From contig OZ005650.1 of the NCBI GenBank assembly GCA_963930645.1, positions 235,491,688 to 235,555,687 on the forward strand: a stretch of DNA of 64,000 nt, written 5' to 3'. The translations under genes and the position numbers were made by a program. Shown piece after piece: positions 56,140 to 64,000 of the stretch (positions within the stretch are counted from its first letter, which is position 1; every line of letters begins with the position of its first letter). Under the pieces are notes generated by a model. The model saw only the letters and a program-made list of their open reading frames with translations. It did no database searches and had not been told where the DNA came from. Source of the stretch: Salticus scenicus. Its lineage: Eukaryota; Arthropoda; Arachnida; Araneae; Salticidae.

Positions 56140-58275
56140 TCATGTTTTTTACACTTTCTAACAAGGTTATAAAGTATTAATGATTTCGATTTGTCTGTCT
56201 GTGTGTATGTCTGTCCGCCTGTTCGTCTGTCTTTCCGCGCTTTAACTCCCGTAAATATTTATGGAATTTCTTGAAATTGATATATGTTATTTACGTTCAC
56301 TATCCGATGTTCCCTATTGAAACTGGAGTGAGTACCTCTACTGGTTTGTGTACAGGGATACCTGAAAATATTCCAAAGCACTGTGTTGTATGGGTGGTAT
56401 TTCTATAAACCATATTTTAATACTTTTACTGCACACAAACCTTAATGAAATTGAAATATGTTATTCAAGTTCACTGTCGGATGTTTCTTGTGTAAAATCG
56501 AGTAAATACCAGCTTTGGTTTGTGTACAGGGACACTCGAAAATATTCCAAGACATTGCGTTCTCAAATATTAATTACTTTGCTTTGCACAAAACTTAATG
56601 ATATTGGAGTATTTTATTCAACCGCACAAAAAAATGCTTTCTATAGAATATATTATGATTAGCATTAGATTTAGAAAGAGCTACACACAACTTTTTAGTT
56701 ATTTTAAGAGATATTAATAAAATTTTGCTGGAATTGCACATTCGTTTACATTAAACATTTTTTAACACTTTCTAACAATCTTTAAGTGTGAATATTATTT
56801 CAATTTGTTTATCTGTTTGGCTGTTCGTCTGCCCTTCTGTCTGTCTGTTCGCGCTCTAACTCCCATAAATATTTATGGAATTTCTTCATACTGATACATG
56901 TTATTCAAGTTCACTACTGGATGTTCCCTATTGAAAATTGAGTGAATACCTTTGCTAGTTTGGGTACAGAGACACCCGAAATTATTCCAAAGCATTGTTT
57001 TCTAAAGGAGGTATTTCTATAAACCATATTTTTATAACTTTAATATGCACAAGGCTTAGAGTCCCCAGTAGTCATAAACCTTCCTTTCTCCTTCCCAATG
57101 GGATTTATGTTGCTTTGTATTTTGCGGATATCTCCTTCAAAACTAAAGTTTTTTTTTTTTTTTCTTTTTTTCTTTTTTTTTTTTTTTTTTAATTCTACTG
57201 TTTAAACATGCCACTTCTTTTTTAAACAGCAATTAAAAAAAATAATAATAATACAATTTAAATATTGTTTTTCGAGACTGAAATTTGTACCCTTAAGTTT
57301 ACTTAGTGAAATAAAATATTTAAATTTATAAAAAATAAAAATAAAAAAATGCTCCATAAGAAAAAAAGTGGTATGTTCAAAGAATGGAATTCAACAATTT
57401 TATTTTTGAGCGAGATACCTGGAAAATACAAAGCAACAAAAATCCCATTGGATTACATGGAAAAGGAGAAAGGAAGATATCTGACTACTGGGAACTCTTA
57501 ATGAAACTGAAATACTATGTTATTCATATGCATAAAAGAATGTTTTCTATAGAATATAGAATAATTAGCAATTGATTTACAGGGCCATACAAAAATATTC
57601 AGTTACATTAAGATCTATTAATAAAAATTTTCTGGAATTGTACTTTCATTTACATTAAGCGTTTTTAACACTTTCTAACAGTCTTAAAGTGTGAATATAA
57701 TTTCAATTTGTGTATCTGTTTGTCCAATTGTCTGCCTTTCGTCTGTCTCCTGCCCCCAGCATTTGTAAGTATTTCCAGAATTTAAAAAAAAATTTATATA
57801 TTAGTCAAGTTCACTATGAAATTTTACCTGTTTAAAATGACATTAATAGGTCCTGTACAACTAGTTTATGTACTGGGACGGCCAAAAAAAAATATATATA
57901 TATTGCGTTTTAGGACAGATATTTTTGAAAATCACGTTTAAATAACTTTCTACTGTAAAAATCAAAAATAAATTGAAATGCACTGTTAATATTCTAAAAT
58001 AATGTTTTGAATAGAATGTGATATGATTAACAATAAGATTTACAGGACTACATTAAAATATTCAGATACATTAAGGGCTGCAATTATAATCTAAAGGCTG
58101 CATTTTCTTTTATGTTAAGCCTTTTTAACACTTTCCAAAAAAATTTCAGAGCGATTTTAAATTCAGTTAGTCTATCTGCATACATTTCAGTGCTCCTGTC
58201 TGTTGTGTGATAACGTAGGCAAAGAACATTGAAAGTTATATGCAACAACAAGTACGTTGGAAAGTGTTAATAATC
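56140..58275. repeat. Long tandem-repeat element bounded by AACACTTTC / GAAAGTGTT
   Basis: AACACTTTC plus a TGTCTGT-rich block recurs at about 56151, 56766, 57668 and 58129. Each is followed by diverged copies of a unit with AATATTTATGGAATTTCTT, TCAAGTTCACT-GATGTT and TGTGTACAGGGA. An inverted GGAAAGTGTT at 58259-58268 may close it. Structure parallels the ACTTTCCGAACA family. Contains a T-run at 57150-57190. No coding sequence. Confidence 0.6.
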
Positions 58276-58534
58276 AATGCGTACTGCATGATTTTTCGTT
58301 CTTGTTGTAATTTATGAATATAAATAAAAGGCAAATTTAATAAAATTAAACATAATTTATACGTCTCATTAATATATTAAAACCAATGTAACTTTTAAAA
58401 TGAGATAATGAATACAAAAATTTTTAAAACTTAAAATTAAATTTTAAAAATATTTAATTTTTAAAATACTGAATTTTAAAAATAATTTTAAATTTTAAAA
58501 ATGCATTTTAATTAAAAACATAAAAATACACGAC

Positions 58535-58556
58535 AGACGTTTCGGTTAGAACACTA
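58535..58556 (-). ncRNA. Partial hammerhead in the left repeat
   Basis: Minus strand GAAACGUC then UGUCG. The catalytic 3' half is intact, but the CUGANGA half is missing because the repeat ends before it. Confidence 0.5.
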
Positions 58557-58664
58557 GTAAAAAAATGTAAAAAATCATTGACAGTCAATTATTTTTTACA
58601 TTTTTTTACTTCAGTTTAAAGAAAACCTACCTTCTCTGGTCAATATCTTAATTTTAATTCTGCC

Positions 58665-59340
58665 AATCCTTTATCTCATAAACTTGCAGTCATTCGTACT
58701 CTTTTACATCGTGCAAAGCATTATTGTAGTAATTCTGAATTTTTAAATATTGAACTATCTAAATTTTTTTTCTGATTTAAAAAATAATGGTTACCCCCCT
58801 CGTTTTATTAAAAGGATCTATAAAGAAGAGTTCGATTTTTCATCTAAATCAGTTTATCCTAAAGTTAAAAAAATCTACTCACCGTACTACTATCCCTTAT
58901 TATAAAAGTATTTCCGAAAATATCACTAAATTGCTTAAAACAGTTAATATATCTACTAGCTTTAAACCCCAACTCCGTATTAGTAACTTTCTCTCAAACT
59001 TTAAACCCGCTGCCCCCACCCCCATAAACGTCTAGGTGTAATCCATTGTATCCCCTGTAAAAATTGTGATTTTGCATATATCGGTGAAACTGGCAGAACA
59101 GGTGAAATTCGATTAAAGGAACATAAACGCTCATATAAAACAGATGATTTAAGATCGAAACTCGTAATCCATTTCCTCATTAGTGATCATAGTCCTGATT
59201 TTGACAACTTTAAAATTCTAGCCTCTAATGTAAATTTATATGAATCCCGTATTTTTCTAGAGGGCGCTTTTACTAAAGTGCAACATTCTGCCTTGAACGA
59301 TGCTAAAGCTATTCCTCCTGAATATATAATCTTGTTATGA
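58665..59340 (+). pseudogene. Penelope-like RT tail and GIY-YIG endonuclease
   Basis: 58665-58800 reads N-P-L-S-H-K-L-A-V-I-R-T-L and N-N-G-Y-P-P-R-F-I, the segment after the RT core in Penelope-like proteins, with a stop and frame change. 59037-59340 is open: V-I-H-C-I-P-C, C-D-F-A-Y-I-G-E-T-G-R and I-R-L-K-E-H-K make the GIY-YIG nuclease, ending TGA at 59338-59340. No catalytic RT domain remains. Confidence 0.8.
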
Positions 59341-59379
59341 TGTGTTATGACTTTTTTGTTAATGTTGTGCTTGTATGTT

Positions 59380-59426
59380 TGACACTGAGGAGGGCTAGTG
59401 TTCTAGCCTAAACTTCTGTCGTGTAT
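59380..59426 (+). ncRNA. Hammerhead motif in the right repeat, mutated
   Basis: GACA-CUGAGGA (59385-59391), stem II GGCUA/UAGCC, UAAAC for GAAAC, UUC for GUC, then UGUCG, which pairs with GACA. Stems I and II are intact, but two core changes should abolish cleavage. Confidence 0.6.
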
Positions 59427-59513
59427 TTTAATGTTTTTAATTAAAATGTATTTTTAGTGTTTTAAAAAATTTTTTATTCATTATCTCATTTTAAATGTTA
59501 CATTGGTTTTAAA

Positions 59514-61129
59514 AGGCAAACTTTTTGAATTCATAATTGTAAACAGTAATTGTTTATCATTGCAAGTCTGCCAATTCTTTTAGCGTTTGCAATGAATAAC
59601 ACTGCTAGGCATGAAAATTGCCTCTGACACCATTTCAGCATATTTTTATGTAAAATGTCCTTCTGAATTCGAATAGGACACCCATTTTGCCCTATCATCC
59701 ACCGAGTTTTAGGAATGGCCCATTTTTATCATTTTTCGGTGATTTAATGGCTATAAATTTTATTTTTTAGAAGGGGGAGAATTGTTTTAACCGTTAAATA
59801 CCTTCTGAGGAGCTACAGAGTTTGGAAAATTCTAAAACATGCACATTTGCGACAAGGGAAAAATTTTGGGAGAATTTGCCGCTGAAATTTTGCATTACAT
59901 ATCTTATATATTTTTAATCTATTATTAATGTTATTTTTTAAACTTTATATATATATATTTTTGTTTTTAGAAGTTTAATTAATTATTTTTTATTCTTCAA
60001 ATCAAATTCATGGTCATAAAATTATTGAACAGGGAAAGAAATTGAGGGAGGGGTAGTGTATATAGAAAACGGTGGGTGACTGGGCAAAATGGGAGTCAAA
60101 TTCGGATTCAGGAAGTCATTTTACATAAGATCAGCAAGAATGGTATTAGATCTCGAATTTTTTTTTTCCCCCTCCAGAGCAGTGTAATTAGATCTCGTTT
60201 ACCTGGTGTGAAATAAAAGCAAGAAATTAAACAAGTTTTAAACACAAAAGAATACATAAACTCGTTCTCAATGAAGAAAATATTAAAAATAAATCCTACA
60301 ATTCGCAATGCATCCGAAGGTATGCGGACTCTTGAACAAATAGCATTTTCAGAACTTCAATTGAAAAACAAAGTAATATCTGTTGGATTCAAAATTAAAA
60401 AGGATTGTTTCATTGTTTGCTGGTAATATTTACACCAGACTTGTATGTTGTAAAAAAGGATTGTTTGTAAAAAGGATTGTTTCTTTGTCTGCTGGTAACA
60501 TTTACATCAGACTTGTATGTTTGACTCACAATCCCCTAAATTAATAATCGCATGCATACTATTTTTTCGAAATAAATAAGCTGACAATAAACAAAATAAA
60601 AATACTTTAATGAGAAACATGAATATGAATGCATTTTAACATTATCACTTCGCTAAAAATTAGAAACCTGCCATAAATAACATTACAGGGCCTCACAGAC
60701 GTTTCGTCGGTTGATTGGTTTGTTGATTGGGTTTTATTTCCCACTGGGAATTTTTAAAAGAAATTCGTAAAATGGGAGTTATGAAGAATTGGAAGTGGTT
60801 TAAAGTATAAACTTCGATTTGTAAAGGTACTAGAATGTACGCAAAGGAGGACTAGTCGTTGCTAGTTTAAAATGAAAACTTTGCGTTTTGCGAAATTTAG
60901 CAGTTTTTTTTAGATTCGAGTAAGTTTATTGGAAAGTAAGTTGTATATGAATGCAAATTGATTGTCCATCGCATAAAAGACATATTAAAAGACTACTCGA
61001 GTTTCTGTTCAAGATCATTTGAGTTCAGCTTAGCTCGAAGGCAGTACTGAGGAGTGCATCTGAGTTTGACGCCGGTTACGTCGCCGGAAAACAGACTCGT
61101 GTAGCACGGTTCTTAATTTTGTAACATAT
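59514..61129. other. AT-rich intergenic DNA
   Basis: No gene. A partial duplication of AAAAAGGATTGTTT-TTTG lies at 60400-60500. Confidence 0.45.
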
Positions 61130-61212
61130 TTTTAGAAGCTTTTTATATGAAATTGACTTTGTCATCGTGTCTTCGCGGCGCCACCATTTTAAAGTAAATA
61201 TAAGCTGTTCAT

Positions 61213-61293
61213 TTTGTCGCTCCATGGATAGGTGATTAGAGCGTCACGTTAATAACGCGGTGGTCGAGAGTTCGATCCCCAAAGGTCCGGCAT
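61213..61293 (+). tRNA. tRNA-Ile(AAU)-like pseudogene, unit 1
   Basis: A-box TAGGTGATTAGAGCG, anticodon loop TTAATAA (anticodon AAT) and B-box GAGTTCGATCCCC follow metazoan tRNA-Ile. The stems have mismatches and the acceptor does not close. Best preserved of the four. Confidence 0.6.
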
Positions 61294-61519
61294 GTTGACT
61301 TTTGCAGATAATTAGTATAAAAGGTGTTAATTGATTAAAAAAAAAAAAAAAAAAAGAAATTTCGTTGACTACACAGTATCCTAAGCATTTTTGAAGGGGG
61401 TTTTTTAAGAACTTTTTTTTTTTTAGATATTAGAAAACTCAATATATTTTAGTTATTAAAAAAGCACAAATTAAAACGTTTTCAGTAAAAAATACATAAC
61501 TAAATATTTTTAGAAGCTT

Positions 61520-61840
61520 TATATAGATAGATAGATAGATAGATTAATTTCAAAATAAATGACAAAATTTAATTTGCATAAAATAGGCGTCTAAAGAGAA
61601 CTAAATTTATATATAAATTTAAATTATGGTAAGTGAAGATGCTGACCAAGAAAACACAGCTGTTTAGAAATTTCTAGCTTGAATAATGTTAAATTTAACT
61701 TATTTTCATGTTTATTAACACTGTTAAATCATTAGTTCTTGTTGTTTTTTACATTCCACTTTCATATCTTTACCTATCATAATTTAAATTTATAGTTTTT
61801 TTTATAGATAGATATAGATAGATATATATGTTATATGAAA
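61520..61840. other. GATA-flanked insert within unit 2
   Basis: (GATA)n at 61525-61545 and again at 61805-61830, with an internal inverted repeat (AAATTTAAATTAT / ATAATTTAAATTT). Unclassified. Confidence 0.4.
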
Positions 61841-61852
61841 TTGGATTTGTCA

Positions 61853-62720
61853 CAGAGTTGGCAAACTGGGCCCAACCCAGAAAAACTCGCCCGGGTTTTT
61901 GGGGGAAGGCACACCAACAAAACCCCCCTGAGTTTTTGCAGATAAGTGGGTTTTTATTAAAAATTATTTATAATTCACAAATCCCATCTATAAAGTATAA
62001 AAAACACCTTACCTTTTAAGAAAAAACTCTTATTTTTATTTTCTAGAAAATAGAATTAAACAAAAAAAGTAATAACAGTTATAAATATAATAAAAGCAAG
62101 TTTATCTTCTATAATTGGTTCAATTTTCCTTTTCCTGTAAAACCGAACGATATTTTTGTTTAACAGCGGACATATATTTTGTCCAAAATCAATATTTAAC
62201 TAGTTAAATTGTTTAGTTTTAAATCTTTATAATGGTTTTATTTTAGTTTAGTAGCAACATAATTATAAATATAATAAAATTTTCTTCTATAACCGTTTCA
62301 ACTATTAAAAAACTTAAAAAAAAAAAAAGGGATAAAGCAGTGCAACTTATTTTTATAATTAAGAGAAAAATTATGATATGTATTGTACTTAAGAATTGAA
62401 ATTCTTTTATTTTATCAATTATTGTCATTAAGAATAATTATTTTGAATAAGCATACATTAAAATAAAATATAGCTCAATCTTACTAATTAGCACTATTTT
62501 AATAACCACACTATTTCAAACCAATTTTTATTTCTAAGATAAATGTTAAATTAATTATTAATTAGTAGTTTAATATAATTAGGTGTATTACAACTAATAT
62601 GCTAAACAACATATATCTAACACTGCAAAGCAAATGTATTCAAACAAAAACCCAGAAAAGCCCAGAAAAACCCAAGTGGGTTGAGTTTTTCTAGAAATCC
62701 CCTGGTTTTTGCCAACCCTG
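61853..62720. mobile_element. hAT non-autonomous element, 868 bp
   Basis: Ends CAGAGTTGGCAAAC and, inverted, CAGGGTTGGCAAAAACC, flanked by the 8-bp duplication ATTTGTCA (61845-61852 and 62721-62728). Subterminal CCCAGAAAAAC-type repeats at both ends. No transposase. Confidence 0.88.
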
Positions 62721-62782
62721 ATTTGTCATCGCGTTTTCTGCCACGCTAAAAAACAAGGCTCTTCCACTTAAACAACAACAAC

Positions 62783-62817
<35 letters not shown>

Positions 62818-62819
<2 letters not shown>

Positions 62820-62880
62820 GGGCTAGAGCATCATGTTGACAACGCAAGAGTCGTGTGTTCAATCCCCGCTGGGCCGAGCT
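62818..62880 (+). tRNA. tRNA-like pseudogene, unit 2 (decayed)
   Basis: GGCTAGAGCATCATGTTGACAA and GTGTTCAATCCCC remain. The 5' part is replaced by an (AAT)n run (62773-62819). Confidence 0.4.
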
Positions 62881-63154
62881 GTAAATTTTTGCAAATAATT
62901 AATAGAAAAGTTGTCAATTGATAAAAGAAAATATTTCGTTGTGTACACAGTATCCTAATAATTTTTGAAGAGTTTTTTAAAAAGCTTTTAATCTAGTTAC
63001 TGAAAAGCACAAAATAAAAATTTAAGTAAAAATAAATAAATAAATATTTTAGAAGCTTTTTATATAAAATTGGATTTTGTCATCGCGTCTTCATGCCAAG
63101 CTAATAAATAAGGCGCCTCCATTTTAAAGTAAATATAAGCATCTCTGTTAGTCG

Positions 63155-63232
63155 CTCGTTGGCTTAGTTGATTAGAGCGTCACGTTAATAACACGATGGT
63201 CGAGAGTTCAATCTCCGAAGGTCCGGCGTGTT
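63155..63232 (+). tRNA. tRNA-Ile(AAU)-like pseudogene, unit 3
   Basis: GGCTTAGTTGATTAGAGCG, the loop TTAATAA and GAGAGTTCAATCTCC closely follow unit 1. Confidence 0.55.
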
Positions 63233-63519
63233 AATTTTTGCAGACAATTAGTAGAAAAGATGTCAATAGATAAAAGAAAATTTTTCGTTGACTACACAGT
63301 ATTCTAAGAATTTTTAAAGAGTTTTTTAAACAACTTTTTATCTGGTTACTAAAAAGCCCAAAATAAATATTTAAGTAAAAATAAATAAATAAATACATTT
63401 ATTTAGGCGTTTTTTATTAGAAGCTTTTCATTGAAATTGGATTTTGTCGTCGCGTATTCGTGTCACGTTAAAAAATAAGGCGCTTGCACTTTAAAGTAAA
63501 TGTAAGCATAATTTTGAGT

Positions 63520-63592
63520 CGTTGGTAGCCCAGTTCGTAACAGTGTCATATTGATAGCACGATGGTGGCGAGTTCGGTCTTTGAACGAGGGG
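63520..63592 (+). tRNA. tRNA-like pseudogene, unit 4 (most diverged)
   Basis: GGTAGCCCAGTTCGTAACAG and GCGAGTTCGGTC match the same positions, with many changes. Confidence 0.4.
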
Positions 63593-63770
63593 GTGTTGCT
63601 TTTTCTCCGATAATTAATAGAAGAGATGTAATTTTTTTTTAAAGAAAGCTTTCTGGTCTGCACAATATCCTAAGAAATTTTGATTAGTCTTTTTTAGAAG
63701 CTTTTTTTAGTTACTAAAAAGAAAAAAAAAAAAATTAAGTAAAAGAAAAATAAAAGGAAAAATTATTGGT

Positions 63771-64000
63771 AGCTTTCTATTGTAGAACTCTAAACAGCAT
63801 AAAATGCTATAAAAACATAAAAGTTTCAGCAATAAGAAAATTTAAAATGTATATATACATATAAAGAGAGAGAGACAGATTTCAAATTTTTAAGCGCTGA
63901 AATTTTTTCAAAAAGCATTCAAGAACAATATTTTCTTGCATTTGTTAGATCTTTCTAACATGTTCTATGGCTTTTCTTGACTATTCTTTGACTTCTGGTT
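63771..64000. other. AT-rich DNA at the window end
   Basis: A short (GA)n at about 63864-63876. Nothing else recognised. Confidence 0.4.

Larger units (their letters stand above)
58376..59513 (+). mobile_element. Penelope-like retroelement, 5'-truncated
   Basis: Bounded by inverted repeats (58376-58553 and about 59393-59513), ending with matching ACCAATGTAAC / GTTACATTGGT. It contains the tail of a reverse transcriptase region, a GIY-YIG endonuclease and hammerhead motifs in both repeats, the signature of Penelope-like elements. Confidence 0.8.
61130..63770 (+). repeat. Tandem array of four tRNA-Ile-like units
   Basis: Units of about 365 bp start TTAGAAGCTTT and include a GTCATCG-GTCTTC block, a tRNA-like segment, TTTTGCAGATAATTAG, CGTTGACTACACAGTATCCTAA and an A/T tail. 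Starts are near 61130, 61511, 63048 and 63418. The second unit is split by a hAT element and a GATA-flanked insert. It could be a SINE family amplified in tandem. Confidence 0.75.

Noticed and set aside
1..64000. CRISPR arrays, operons or bacterial genes
   Set aside because: Introns, poly(A) signals, mariner, hAT and Penelope elements mark this as eukaryotic DNA, and the tandem repeats lack CRISPR-like short direct repeats with unique spacers.

Overview
This is an AT-rich eukaryotic nuclear window made almost entirely of transposable elements. I found no conventional host gene. The mix of elements (Polinton/Maverick, Ty3/Gypsy, Penelope-like with hammerhead ribozymes, mariner, hAT, tRNA-derived repeats) points to an arthropod. 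A spider or other arachnid is my best guess, but it is an inference from element types and not proven by the sequence.

Layout. 1-1870: AT-rich DNA with a transposase remnant. 1875-9906: a complete but broken Ty3/Gypsy LTR retrotransposon on the minus strand, with about 97% identical LTRs and a 4-bp target duplication. 9911-13062: diverged repeats. 13063-30663: a 17.6-kb Polinton/Maverick with a 6-bp target duplication (GGCAAT), AGTAG termini and TIRs of about 515-520 bp. 30670-44000: dispersed repeats, including a tandem pair of 1-kb elements, a decayed DDE transposon and two adjacent 1.1-kb palindromes. 44003-45266: a dead mariner. 46697-49399: a hAT-like element inserted inside another repeat. 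52290-52963: a fold-back element carrying two hammerhead ribozymes. 53740-58270: small TIR elements and tandem repeats. 58376-59513: a 5'-truncated Penelope-like element with a GIY-YIG endonuclease and hammerhead motifs. 61130-63770: four tandem units containing tRNA-Ile-like sequence, one interrupted by a second hAT element.

The Polinton is the centrepiece. All its genes are on the minus strand. From the right end they are: a possible small membrane protein, integrase with chromodomain, minor capsid (penton-like) protein, a basic virion-type protein, major capsid protein, adenain-like protease, packaging ATPase, two small conserved proteins, an AlkB-type dioxygenase fused to a PC4-like domain, and protein-primed DNA polymerase B. 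Integrase and polymerase would handle insertion and replication. The capsid proteins, protease and ATPase form a virion module. The penton-to-protease genes abut or overlap (TAATG twice), and only the last has an AATAAA signal, which suggests one polycistronic transcript. Two features look unusual. The polymerase gene can be read as seven exons, all joined in phase 0, whose 5' exons add a C2H2 zinc finger and acidic linkers. The element also carries the AlkB-PC4 fusion. Two single-base frame breaks (near 18505 and 24364-24371) suggest this copy is recently but imperfectly preserved.

The second notable theme is hammerhead ribozymes. Three loci, probably Penelope-derived and at least partly palindromic, carry recognisable CUGANGA/GAAA cores, and one further relic is possible.
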